Shown one piece after another: positions 8,880 through 18,196 of a stretch of 64,000 nucleotides of DNA. Position 1 is the first letter of the stretch; the number at the start of each line of letters is the position of its first letter. Both the position numbers and the translations under genes were made by a program. The stretch is from Bacillota bacterium (lineage in GTDB: Bacteria; Bacillota; Clostridia; Christensenellales; CAG-314): contig JAEWZT010000006.1 in assembly GCA_023458375.1 (NCBI GenBank), forward strand, positions 62,001-126,000, given 5' to 3'. Under the pieces are notes generated by a model. The model was given only the letters and a program-made list of their open reading frames with translations, did no database searches and was not told where the DNA came from.

Positions 8880-9254
8880 TTACTTCTTGGGACGCTTAGC
8901 GCCGTATTTACTTCTGCCTTGCTTGCGGTTTGCTACGCCTGTTGTGTCAAGCGTGCCGCGAATGACGTGGTAACGGACACCGGGCAAGTCGCGAACCCTG
9001 CCGCCGCGGATAAGCACAACGCTGTGCTCTTGCAAGTTGTGCCCTTCGCCGGGAATGTAGCACGTGCCTTCTTCACCGTTGGTGCGGCGCACTCTTGCGA
9101 TTTTTCTCATTGCGGAATTAGGTTTTTTGGGGGTGGTGGTAGTTACCGAAAGGCATACGCCTCTTCTTTGCGGGCTGTTGCCCAGCATGGGAGATTTGCT
9201 CTTTTCCACCTCGCTCTTTCTGCCCTGTCTAATTAGTTGGTTGATTGTCGCCAT
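8880..9254 (-). CDS. rpsL: Small-subunit ribosomal protein S12, arginine at position 88
   Basis: S12 sits at the decoding centre and controls accuracy. The 124-residue protein has the TTTPKKPNSA loop with Lys43 and Lys44 intact, and the HNLQEHSVVLIRGGRV segment. Position 88 (codon 8991-8993, CGC) is arginine in GGRVRDLPG where Escherichia coli and most bacteria have lysine. Lys-to-Arg at this site (K87R or K88R depending on numbering) is a classic streptomycin-resistance substitution, so the organism may be intrinsically resistant. The AAGGAGG site and position after rpoC are standard. Confidence 0.98.
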   Translation of the reverse strand: MATINQLIRQGRKSEVEKSKSPMLGNSPQRRGVCLSVTTTTPKKPNSAMRKIARVRRTNGEEGTCYIPGEGHNLQEHSVVLIRGGRVRDLPGVRYHVIRGTLDTTGVANRKQGRSKYGAKRPKK

Positions 9255-9342
9255 TTTTTACCTCCTTTACATAGTGATTGGTTTATAACAAAGCCAAAGC
9301 ATATAATACTTAACGGCTCTTTATTTGTCAAGCGCTGTAAAC

Positions 9343-12300
9343 TTAAAATTCGTCCTCAAACATTACGTCGTTTTCCGTAATGGTGTCTATAATCTCTTTT
9401 ACGTTATAACTGCGGTATTCTTTAAGCCCCGTGCCCGCCGTTAAAAGCTTGCCTATAATTACGTTTTCTTTAAGCCCGAACAAGGGGTCAATCTTATTTT
9501 TAATAGCCGCTTCCGTCAAAACTCTGCTCGTTTCCTGGAATGACGCCGCCGACAGCCAGCTTTCGGTAGCTAAGCTTGCCTTTGTAATGCCCAAAAGCGT
9601 TCTCTTTGCCGCCGCGGGTTTTCCGCCTTCTTCCAATACGCGCATATTTTCGTCGTCAAAGCGGAAGGTGTCAATTTGTTCGCCGGGAAGCAGCTTGGTG
9701 TCCCCCGCGTCTTCCACCTTAACCTTTTTAAGCATTTGTCTGATTATTATTTCAACGTGCTTGTCGTTTATTGTAACGCCCTGCTGGCGGTAAACGGACT
9801 GCACTTCTTTCAACAGATATTCCTGCACCGCCCTTATGCCCTTTGTTTTAAGCAAATCGTGGGGATAAACAGGACCTTCCGTAAGCGCGTCGCCGCTCGT
9901 TACGTTATCCCCCTCCGCCACTTTAATGCGCGCGGTATAAGGAATGTCGTAAGCTTTGGTTAAATTTCCGTCGGAAACTGTTACGGTGCGCTTGTTTTCC
10001 TTGTCGGTAATTACCACTCTGCCGTTGTTTTCGCACAAAATAGCAACACCCTTGGGGCGCCTCGCCTCAAACAATTCTTCAACTCTGGGCAAGCCCTGCG
10101 TAATGTCTTCCGTCGTAGCTACGCCGCCCGTATGGAAGGTTCTCATGGTAAGCTGCGTTCCCGGTTCGCCTATACTTTGCGCGGCTATTACGCCTACCGC
10201 TTCGCCCAAAGGAACTTGGCTGTTGTTTGCCATATTTTTGCCGTAACATTTTGCGCAAATACCCTGCTTGCTACGGCACGTCAGCACCGTTCTGCAATTG
10301 ACGCTTTCAATGCCGGCGCTTTCAATAATTTTCGCCGCTTCGTCTGAAATCATTGTGTCGGCTTTTGCCAAAACTTCTCCCGTAGCGGGGTTGACTACGT
10401 CTTCTATCGCGTATCTGCCCGCAATTCTGTCGGAAATCTTTTCCACAATGCCGCCGTCGCTTGCCTTAATTGCCATAAGGCGTGTGCCTTGCGGGCGCGC
10501 CCCCGCGAAACAATCCTCTTCGCGCACAATTACATCGTGCGAAACGTCAACAAGACGCCTTGTAAGATAGCCCGAGTCCGCCGTCTTAATGGCCGTGTCC
10601 GCCTGTCCTTTGCGTCCGCCGTGGGAAGAAATAAAATATTCCAAAACGCTTAGTCCCTCGCGGAAGTTTGCTTTAACGGGAAGTTCAATGGTTTTGCCCG
10701 AAGGGTCGGTCATAAGTCCGCGCATACCGCAAAGCTGGTTAATCTGTGACATGCTACCGCGCGCGCCCGAGTGAGCCATCATCCAAATGGGGTTGAACTT
10801 CGTCAAGCTTTTTTGCAGCTCCGACTTAACCTCGTCCGTTGCCGTCTTCCACTTTTCAACCACTTCCTTATAGCGTTCCTCGTCGGTGATTAAGCCTTGT
10901 TGGTAAGCTTCCTCAATTTCCAATACCTTGTCGCCCGTCTTTTTGAGAATATCCTTTTTTGCCTTGGGGATATGCATATCAAACACGCTTGCGGTAATGC
11001 CCGAAACGGTGCTGTATTTGTAGCCCAAGTCCTTAATTTTGTCAAGCAGCTCGGAAGTGGGGGTAGTGCCGTGTATTTTATAGCAGCGCGCCACAATTTC
11101 CGAAAGCCTGCTCAAATCTATAAGTCTGTCAAGCTCTAAATTGAGCATTTCTTCGGGAGTATTTCTGTTTACAAATCCTAAGTCTTGGGGAATGGCATTG
11201 TTAAAAATCATTCTCCCCACCGTAGTGCGAAGGATTTTAGAGTAAGTTTTGCCCTCTATTTCCTTGCTTACGCGTATATTTACAATGGATTGAAGCTCAA
11301 TGTCTTTGGAGTTGTAAGCCAAAACTGCCTCTTCCACGCTTGAAAAGCTTTTGCCTATGCAGTCGCGGTGCCCCGCCCTTGCAAGCTCAAAGTCGGTAAC
11401 TTTGAAAATGTCGCAATCCATGCCCTGCGGCTTGCGGTAGCCGCCCTTGGCGCCCTCTTTGTCAATGGTGAGGTAATAGCAGCCCAAAACCATGTCTTTT
11501 GTGGGGGATACCACAGGTCTGCCGTCAGAAAGTTTTAAGATATTATTGCTTGCAAGCATCAAATACCTGGCTTCCGTTTGAGCCTCAATGGACAAAGGAA
11601 CGTGAACTGCCATTTGGTCGCCGTCAAAGTCGGCGTTAAAAGCCGTGCATGCCAAGGGGTGAAGCTTAATAGCCCTTCCTTCAATTAACACCGGCTCAAA
11701 GGCTTGAATGGATAATTTATGAAGGGTAGGCGCGCGATTAAGCAAAATGGGGTGGTCCTTAATGACTTCTTCCAGACAGTCCCAAACTTTGCTGTCAGCT
11801 CTTTCTGCGCGTTTCCTCGCGTTTTTAATGTTGGTGCATTGTCCAGTGTCCACAAGCATGCGCATTACGAAGGGACGGAACAGCTCTAATGCCATTTCTT
11901 TGGGCAGACCGCACTGGTGCATTTTAAGTTCCGGTCCTACGACTATAACGGAACGCCCCGAATAGTCAACGCGCTTTCCCAAAAGGTTTTGACGGAAACG
12001 CCCCTGCTTGCCGCGTAGCATACCCGACAAACTCTTATATTCGCGGTTGCCCGCCCCTGTTTGCGGGCGCTTGCTGCGGCTGTTGTCAATTAAGCTGTCC
12101 ACCGCTTCTTGCAGCATGCGCTTTTCGTTGTTGATTAAAATGGTAGGCGCGCTCATTTCCAGCAGCTTTTTAAGCCTGTTGTTGCGCGTAATTACCCTTC
12201 TGTATAAGTCGTTTAAGTCGCTTGTGGCGTATCTGCCGCCGTCAAGCGGAACCATGGGTCGTATTTCGGGGGGCAAAACGGGTAAAACAGTTAAAATCAT

Positions 12301-12978
12301 CCATTCGGGACGGTTGCCGCTCTTTCTGAACGCCTCCACGATTTCTATGCGCTTGATAGCGCGCGCACGCTTTTGACCTGTGGAATTTGTCAGTATTCTC
12401 TTTAATTCTTCCGATTCCTTGTCAAGGTTAATGCTTTGCAAAAGCTCTTGTATGGATTCCGCGCCCATGCCCGCCCTAAAAGCGTTGGAGCCGTATTTTT
12501 CCACCGCTTCCTTGTGTTCCAAAGCGGTAAGCACCTGTTTTCTTGCCAAATCGGTTTTTAAAGGGTCAAGCACGACAAAGCTTGCAAAGTTAAGCACCTG
12601 TTCAAGCTGCTTGGGGCTCATGTCAAGCAAAAGACCCATTCTGCTTGGAACGCCGCGGAAATACCATATATGGGAAACGGGGGCGGCAAGCTCAATGTGT
12701 CCCATTCTTTCGCGCCTTACCTTTGACTGCGTAACCTGAACGCCGCATTTGTCGCAAATTACGCCCTTGTAGCGTATTCTTTTATATTTACCGCAATGGC
12801 ATTCCCAGTCCTTAATAGGTCCGAAGATTTTTTCGCAAAACAAGCCGTCTTTTTCGGGCTTTTGCGTGCGGTAGTTAATGGTTTCGGGCTTTGTTACTTC
12901 GCCGTAACTCCATTCTCTTATCTTTTCGGGAGAAGCAATTCCTATCTGAATAGAATCGTAGTTATTTAATTCTCTCAT
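9343..12978 (-). CDS. rpoC: RNA polymerase beta-prime subunit
   Basis: This is the catalytic subunit holding the active-site magnesium. The 1211-residue protein has the N-terminal zinc ribbon (CHCGKYKR...CDKCGVQV, about residues 60-80), the catalytic NADFDGDQMAVHVPLS at about residue 446, the second zinc cluster (CRTVLTCRSKQGICAKCYG) and the trigger-loop/bridge region GARGSMSQINQL and AQSIGEPGTQLTMRTFHTGG. No large insertion is visible, as in Gram-positive enzymes. It starts 12 nt after rpoB behind an AGGAGGGG site. Confidence 0.98.
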   Translation of the reverse strand: MRELNNYDSIQIGIASPEKIREWSYGEVTKPETINYRTQKPEKDGLFCEKIFGPIKDWECHCGKYKRIRYKGVICDKCGVQVTQSKVRRERMGHIELAAPVSHIWYFRGVPSRMGLLLDMSPKQLEQVLNFASFVVLDPLKTDLARKQVLTALEHKEAVEKYGSNAFRAGMGAESIQELLQSINLDKESEELKRILTNSTGQKRARAIKRIEIVEAFRKSGNRPEWMILTVLPVLPPEIRPMVPLDGGRYATSDLNDLYRRVITRNNRLKKLLEMSAPTILINNEKRMLQEAVDSLIDNSRSKRPQTGAGNREYKSLSGMLRGKQGRFRQNLLGKRVDYSGRSVIVVGPELKMHQCGLPKEMALELFRPFVMRMLVDTGQCTNIKNARKRAERADSKVWDCLEEVIKDHPILLNRAPTLHKLSIQAFEPVLIEGRAIKLHPLACTAFNADFDGDQMAVHVPLSIEAQTEARYLMLASNNILKLSDGRPVVSPTKDMVLGCYYLTIDKEGAKGGYRKPQGMDCDIFKVTDFELARAGHRDCIGKSFSSVEEAVLAYNSKDIELQSIVNIRVSKEIEGKTYSKILRTTVGRMIFNNAIPQDLGFVNRNTPEEMLNLELDRLIDLSRLSEIVARCYKIHGTTPTSELLDKIKDLGYKYSTVSGITASVFDMHIPKAKKDILKKTGDKVLEIEEAYQQGLITDEERYKEVVEKWKTATDEVKSELQKSLTKFNPIWMMAHSGARGSMSQINQLCGMRGLMTDPSGKTIELPVKANFREGLSVLEYFISSHGGRKGQADTAIKTADSGYLTRRLVDVSHDVIVREEDCFAGARPQGTRLMAIKASDGGIVEKISDRIAGRYAIEDVVNPATGEVLAKADTMISDEAAKIIESAGIESVNCRTVLTCRSKQGICAKCYGKNMANNSQVPLGEAVGVIAAQSIGEPGTQLTMRTFHTGGVATTEDITQGLPRVEELFEARRPKGVAILCENNGRVVITDKENKRTVTVSDGNLTKAYDIPYTARIKVAEGDNVTSGDALTEGPVYPHDLLKTKGIRAVQEYLLKEVQSVYRQQGVTINDKHVEIIIRQMLKKVKVEDAGDTKLLPGEQIDTFRFDDENMRVLEEGGKPAAAKRTLLGITKASLATESWLSAASFQETSRVLTEAAIKNKIDPLFGLKENVIIGKLLTAGTGLKEYRSYNVKEIIDTITENDVMFEDEF

Positions 12979-12990
12979 ATTCCCCTCCTT

Positions 12991-15900
12991 TTACTCGTCG
13001 TCCGACTTATCGCCGTCAATTTCTTCGCCGAACAAGTCGGAAAAGTCGTCGCCGTCGCTCAAATCGTCAAATAAACTCTTTATGTCGTCTTTCTTGCCCT
13101 GCGCGGTTTCGCTTTCGCCTTCGCCGAACAAATCGCCTATATCAAACTCTTCTTCGTCTTCTTTTAAAGTATAGCCTTCTTCCGTCCCCAAAATAATGCC
13201 TTCGTTGCCGTGGAAAGCCCTCATGGCTTCCTTGCGCGCTTCCTGTTCCCTGAGCGTTACTTCAAGCAGGTCGGAAGCTTCGTCGGCGCTGTCGCGTATG
13301 GTAATTTCTTCGGCATCCTCGCTCATAACTCTTACGTCAAGCGCTAAGGATTGAAGTTCTTTGATTAAAACCTTAAAGGATTCGGGTATGCCCGGTTCGG
13401 CGATGTTTTCGCCCTTGACTATACTTTCGTAAGTCTTTACGCGCCCCACCACGTCGTCGGATTTTACCGTCAAAATTTCCTGTAATATATTTGCCGCGCC
13501 GTAAGCGTATAAAGCCCAAACTTCCATTTCGCCGAAACGCTGTCCGCCGAACTGCGCTTTTCCGCCTAAGGGCTGCTGCGTTACCAAAGAATAGGGTCCT
13601 ATTGAGCGGGCGTGAATTTTGTCGTCAACCAAGTGGACAAGTTTAAGCATATACATATAGCCAACCGTTACCCTGTTTTCAAAAGGTTCGCCCGTTCTGC
13701 CGTCATAAAGCACCACTTTGCCGTCAACTTCGCCCGTTTCTTCGTTTACAAGCCCGTTTTCCATAAACAGTTCTTTGATTTCCTGTTCAGTCGCGCCGTC
13801 AAAGACGGAAGTAGCCACTTCCCAGCCCAGATAACGCGCGATTCTGCCCAAGTGAACCTCTAAAACCTGCCCTATATTCATACGGCTTGGCACGCCCAAG
13901 GGATTAAGCACGATTTCCAACCGTGTGCCGTCTTCCATAAAAGGCATGTCCTCTTCGGGAAGTATCCTTGAAATAACGCCCTTGTTTCCGTGTCTGCCCG
14001 CCATTTTGTCGCCCACGCTTATCTTTCTCTTTTGGGCGATATAAACGCGTACTAATTTTTTGACGCCTGGGTTTAACTCGTCCCTGTTTTCACGGGTAAA
14101 TACCTTTACGTCAACTACAATGCCCCCCTCTCCGTTGGGGACTTTTAACGAAGTGTCGCGCACTTCCCTTGCTTTTTCCGAGAATATAGCCCTTAAAAGC
14201 CTTTCTTCTGGCGTAAGGTCGGTTTCGCCCTTAGGGGTAACTTTGCCCACGAGGTAAGAACCGGGACCAACTTCCGCACCCACGCGTATAATGCCCTCTT
14301 CGTCTAAGTCTTTAAGCATTTCTTCGCTTACGTTGGGAATGTCCCTTGTAAACTCTTCCGAGCCCAGTTTGGTTTCGCGCGCTTCTATTTCGTATTCCTC
14401 AATATGGATTGAGGTAAACACGTCCTCTTTAACAAGCTTTTCGGAAATAAGTATCGCGTCCTCGTAGTTATAGCCTTCCCAGCTCATAAAGCCTATTAAA
14501 ATGTTTCTGCCCAAAGCAAGCTCTCCGCCGCAGGTTGAGGGTCCGTCGGCTAAAATATCTCCCTTTTTGACGGCGGAGCCTTTTGTCATAAGCGGTCTTT
14601 GATTTATACAGGTACCTTGGTTGCTGCGCACAAATTTCTTTAAGGGGTAATTGTGAATAGCGCCCTCTTTGTCGGTAACTTCCATTGAGCTGCCCTCAAC
14701 GCGGCTTACCGTGCCTTCTTCGTTGGCGATAACCATTACGCCGCTGTCGTAGGCAATGCGGTATTCCGAACCGGTAGCCACAATCGGCTCTTGCGGAACA
14801 AGAAGCGGCACAGCCTGACGCTGCATGTTTGAACCCATTAAAGCTCTGCTGGTATCGTCGTTTTCTAAAAAAGGAATTAAACTCGTCGCCACCGAAATGA
14901 GCTGTTTGGGGGAAACGTCCATATAGTCAATGTCGTCGCGGGGGAACTCCGCAATGAGCTTTTCCTCGCGGCAGGTAACGCGCTCATTTACAAACCAGCT
15001 GTTTTCGTCAAGCACTTCGTTTGCCTGCGCTATGATATATTCGTCCTCTTCGTCCGCCGCCATATAGCGCACTTCGTCGGTAACTCTTTTATTGGCTTTG
15101 TCCACCTTGCGGTAGGGAGCTTCAATAAAGCCGTATTCGTTAATGCGGGCAAACGTAGCCAAAGAGGTGATTAAGCCTATGTTTTGACCTTCGGGGGTTT
15201 CTATGGGGCACATTCTGCCGTAGTGGGAATAGTGAACGTCGCGCACTTCAAAAGTCGCGCGCTCTCTGTTTAAGCCCCCCGGTCCCAGCGCGGAAAGCTT
15301 GCGTTTGTGCGTCAGTTCCGCAATGGGGTTGGATTGGTCCATAAACTGCGACAGCTGCGAGGAGCCAAAAAACTCTTTGATTATGCTTGAAACGGGGCGC
15401 ACGTTTATCAAAGACTGGGGCGTAGCCTTGTCTTTTTCCTGCGCGCTCATTCTTTCGCGTATAAGCCTTTCAAGCCTCGCCACGCCAATTCTTAACTGCG
15501 CCTGAACAAGTTCCCCCACCGAACGGGCGCGTCTGTTGCCCAGGTGGTCAATATTGTCAACGTTTCCTACGCCGCACTTTAAGTTGAGGTTATACGAAAT
15601 GGTCGCGATAATGTCTGCACGGGTAATATGCTTGGGAACTAATCTGTCTTTGCTTTCGGCAATAGCTATTAAAGTTTCTTCTTTGCTAAGCCCCTGCGCC
15701 AACAGCTCGCTTAAAACCGTAAGGTTAGCGTTTTCTAATATGCCGCATTGGTTTTTAAAATCTATGCCCTCATAGATACTGTTAAAGCGGGGCATATAAT
15801 AGTTAAGTTCAACGGTGTCGTTACCGATAATTTTTTCAACCTTGCCGCCGTTGCCGTAAACATAAGCGATATTTACGCCGCTGTGCTGAATATCATTTGC

Positions 15901-16860
15901 GTCCTCTCTCGTAAGGCGTTTGTCTGCGCCGTAAGTAATAACTTCGCCCGTGCTTTGCCTTACAAAGGTAATGTCCTTTGCAAGCACGCGCTTTTCAATT
16001 CTGTGAGCAAGGCTAAGCTTTTTGTTAAACTTATATCTGCCTACGCGCGCAAGGTCGTAACGCTTTGCGTCAAAAAGCAAATCGTGAAGCTGTTTTCTTG
16101 TAGATTCGTCGGCGGGAACTTCGCCGGGGCGCAGGCGCTTATAAAGCTCAATAAGCCCTTCGCGTTCCGACTTGGTGGAGTCCTTTTCAACGGTGCTTTT
16201 GATTGTGTCGTCGTTGTCAAAAAGCTCTAAAATCTCTGAGTCGGTGCCGTAGCCGATGGAACGCAAAAGCACGGTCGCGGGAAGTTTTCTGTTTCTGTCC
16301 ACGTGAACGTACAAAATATTATTTACGCCGTCTTGAACGAATTCAAGCCACGCGCCCCTGTTGGGTATTACCGTAATTCCGAACTGCTCGTTGCCGTTTT
16401 TATCCCTGCTGCTGCTTGCGTAAACGCCGGGAGAGCGGACAAGCTGGCTTACCACCACGCGTTCTGCGCCGTTTATAATAAAACTGCCCGTATCGGTCAT
16501 TAAGGGGAAGTCGCCCATATAGACTTCCTGTTCTAGCTGCTCGCCCGTGTCTGTTCGCGTTAAACGTACCTTGACTTTAAGCGGAGCGGAATAAGTGGCA
16601 TCTCTGACCCTGCATTCCCTTTCGGTGTATTTGGACTTTTGGTCCAACGTGCAGTCAACGAAACTCAGTTCAAAGTTGCCGCCAATATCCACAATGGGAG
16701 AAAAGTCCTCAAATACCTCTTTTATGCCGCCGTTAATAAAGCTGTCATAAGAGTGTTTTTGGACTTCAATCAAATTGGGGACATCAAGAACTTCTTTGAT
16801 TTTAGAGAAAGTCGTCCTTTCTCTTATACCGTATTTTTTCTTACGGAAGGTTCTTGCCAT
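12991..16860 (-). CDS. rpoB: RNA polymerase beta subunit
   Basis: The 1289-residue beta subunit has the rifampicin region SSQLSQFMDQSNPIAELTHKRK followed by LSALGPGG. The key Ser, Asp, His and Ser residues are as in sensitive enzymes, but the position equivalent to E. coli Arg529 is lysine. Later motifs GYNYEDAILISEKLV, KMAGRHGNKGV and GGKAQFGGQRFGEMEVWALYA are intact. The C-terminus is a striking acidic tail with three spaced phenylalanine-containing motifs (IGDLFGEG, IKSLFDDL, FSDLFGEE). It heads the rpoBC-str block behind a consensus promoter. Confidence 0.98.
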   Translation of the reverse strand: MARTFRKKKYGIRERTTFSKIKEVLDVPNLIEVQKHSYDSFINGGIKEVFEDFSPIVDIGGNFELSFVDCTLDQKSKYTERECRVRDATYSAPLKVKVRLTRTDTGEQLEQEVYMGDFPLMTDTGSFIINGAERVVVSQLVRSPGVYASSSRDKNGNEQFGITVIPNRGAWLEFVQDGVNNILYVHVDRNRKLPATVLLRSIGYGTDSEILELFDNDDTIKSTVEKDSTKSEREGLIELYKRLRPGEVPADESTRKQLHDLLFDAKRYDLARVGRYKFNKKLSLAHRIEKRVLAKDITFVRQSTGEVITYGADKRLTREDANDIQHSGVNIAYVYGNGGKVEKIIGNDTVELNYYMPRFNSIYEGIDFKNQCGILENANLTVLSELLAQGLSKEETLIAIAESKDRLVPKHITRADIIATISYNLNLKCGVGNVDNIDHLGNRRARSVGELVQAQLRIGVARLERLIRERMSAQEKDKATPQSLINVRPVSSIIKEFFGSSQLSQFMDQSNPIAELTHKRKLSALGPGGLNRERATFEVRDVHYSHYGRMCPIETPEGQNIGLITSLATFARINEYGFIEAPYRKVDKANKRVTDEVRYMAADEEDEYIIAQANEVLDENSWFVNERVTCREEKLIAEFPRDDIDYMDVSPKQLISVATSLIPFLENDDTSRALMGSNMQRQAVPLLVPQEPIVATGSEYRIAYDSGVMVIANEEGTVSRVEGSSMEVTDKEGAIHNYPLKKFVRSNQGTCINQRPLMTKGSAVKKGDILADGPSTCGGELALGRNILIGFMSWEGYNYEDAILISEKLVKEDVFTSIHIEEYEIEARETKLGSEEFTRDIPNVSEEMLKDLDEEGIIRVGAEVGPGSYLVGKVTPKGETDLTPEERLLRAIFSEKAREVRDTSLKVPNGEGGIVVDVKVFTRENRDELNPGVKKLVRVYIAQKRKISVGDKMAGRHGNKGVISRILPEEDMPFMEDGTRLEIVLNPLGVPSRMNIGQVLEVHLGRIARYLGWEVATSVFDGATEQEIKELFMENGLVNEETGEVDGKVVLYDGRTGEPFENRVTVGYMYMLKLVHLVDDKIHARSIGPYSLVTQQPLGGKAQFGGQRFGEMEVWALYAYGAANILQEILTVKSDDVVGRVKTYESIVKGENIAEPGIPESFKVLIKELQSLALDVRVMSEDAEEITIRDSADEASDLLEVTLREQEARKEAMRAFHGNEGIILGTEEGYTLKEDEEEFDIGDLFGEGESETAQGKKDDIKSLFDDLSDGDDFSDLFGEEIDGDKSDDE

Positions 16861-17053
16861 ACGTTCACCCCTTTATAAATATTTCCTAAAAAATTTTTCA
16901 AAAAGTGTTGTCAAAGCATCTTCGCTAGTGTATATTACAAATAGAAAGAGCTTTAACAAAGCGCGTCCTTTCCGTTCAATAAGCCTTAATGACTCCCTTT
17001 ATTAAACAAATAGGGATATTTGGTTTATTCAGGCACGAAATAGCGCATCTAAT

Positions 17054-17083
17054 ACTATAACATTTGACTTGTCAATGAGTCAA
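17054..17083 (-). promoter_or_regulatory. rpoB promoter
   Basis: On the minus strand TTGACT (17078-17083) and TATAGT (17054-17059) are separated by 18 nt. The deduced start lies about 185 nt upstream of the rpoB ATG, leaving a long leader in which I recognise no known element. Confidence 0.75.
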
Positions 17084-17400
17084 CTTTTTTTTCCTTTCTT
17101 TTTAAAAAGATAAATTGGAAATATTTTTTCATTTTTAAATTTATGCTTGCATTATTTTCGCCCCTGTCATATAATACCGTTTCACGCGTTAATTTTGAAT
17201 TTTTTAGAAAACAAGCAAACTTAAAGATAATATATTTTTGCTATTAAATATAACGGAAAAGCCCCTGCTGAGCAAGCATAGTTTTTATGTTTTCATATTT
17301 ATTGGCTATTGGTATGAAAAGGCAAAACTTTTGTTTAAGCAAGCAAACAGTCTTAAAGCAATGCCCGCCCTACACATATTTACAATGAAGCTCTCTTAAA

Positions 17401-17536
17401 CTAACTATTTTGCGGCTCGGCGAATGTTCTTATAAAAGCTAACTGTTTATCTTTATTAAGCTAACTGTTTAATGCCTTCGCGATTGATCTTTATTAAGCT
17501 AATTTTTAGCGGCTCCACAATTGCTCTTTACTATAA
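17401..17536. repeat. Degenerate 38-bp tandem repeat upstream of rqcP
   Basis: Four units begin with CTAACT or CTAATT and end near CTTTATTAAG: 17401-17438 (38 bp), 17439-17460 (22 bp, internally shortened), 17461-17498 (38 bp) and 17499-17536. Units 1, 3 and 4 align end to end. The array lies in the 1.1-kb non-coding gap between rpoB and rqcP; the rest of that gap (17100-17400 and 17540-17910) is AT-rich with no recognisable gene. Confidence 0.6.
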
Positions 17537-17914
17537 CCGCATTATCAAAACTCATTATTGCGCCTTTTGCCTTTGATACTTGCGCAGGCAGACATTTAAT
17601 TCAAATATCGCCCGCTTTGTGAATAGGTGCGAAAAACTCAAAATCTATAAATAAAAATATTGAATGATTTCTGCAAAAATTCTTATTTTTAGGCTTTTAA
17701 TTCCTCCACTATAAGCCATTTTAATGCGCTTTTTCGCTTTTCTTACATTTTTTTTCAAAAACTATTTGAATTACTTAGCTTTAATTTTTTCCGTTAAAAA
17801 CTTATTTCAGAAATCAATCTTATTTCATAGCCGATTGTTTTTCACCGCCAATAAAAAGACTTAAAACGTTTTTCCGCTGGATACCCGCGCCGCAACATTT
17901 ACTTTAAAAGGCTG

Positions 17915-17944
17915 TTGCATAAAAGCGGCGGCGTATGATACAAT
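17915..17944 (+). promoter_or_regulatory. rqcP promoter, probably giving a leaderless mRNA
   Basis: TTGCAT (17915-17920), an 18-nt spacer and TACAAT (17939-17944) end exactly 6 nt before the rqcP ATG. Transcription would start at or next to the A of the start codon, and no ribosome-binding site is present. Confidence 0.7.
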
Positions 17945-17950
17945 TTCTAT

Positions 17951-18196
17951 ATGAGAATAGATAAGTTTTTAAAAGTTTCAAGGATACTTAAAAGGCGCAG
18001 CGTAGCAAACGAAGCGTGCGGCGGCGGCAGAGTGGAAGTCAACGGCAAGACGGCAAAACCCTCTTACCAGCTTAAAGTGGGCGACGTGGTGTCGGTACAT
18101 TTTGCAAAGGGTGCGCTCACCTTTAAAATCAACGAGCTGAAAGAAACCGTAAGAAAAGAGGACGCCGAAAAAATGTATGAGGTAATAGCGGAATGA
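17951..18196 (+). CDS. rqcP: S4-domain RNA-binding protein, RqcP (YabO) family
   Basis: The 81-residue protein is almost entirely an S4 RNA-binding fold: MRIDKFLKVSRILKRRSVANEAC, then GRVEVNGKTAKPSYQLKVGDVVSV. In Bacillus subtilis the orthologue RqcP binds stalled 50S subunits with RqcH and supports C-terminal alanine tailing of trapped nascent chains. There is no ribosome-binding site; the -10 box ends 6 nt before the ATG, pointing to a leaderless transcript. The stop codon overlaps the ispDF start (ATGA), so the two are translated together. RqcP is preferred over the related HslR because of its small size and charge pattern. Confidence 0.85.
   Translation: MRIDKFLKVSRILKRRSVANEACGGGRVEVNGKTAKPSYQLKVGDVVSVHFAKGALTFKINELKETVRKEDAEKMYEVIAE

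Noticed and set aside
17401..17536. The 38-bp repeats as a CRISPR array
   Set aside because: The units are contiguous and degenerate, with no unique spacers of constant length and no cas genes in the window.
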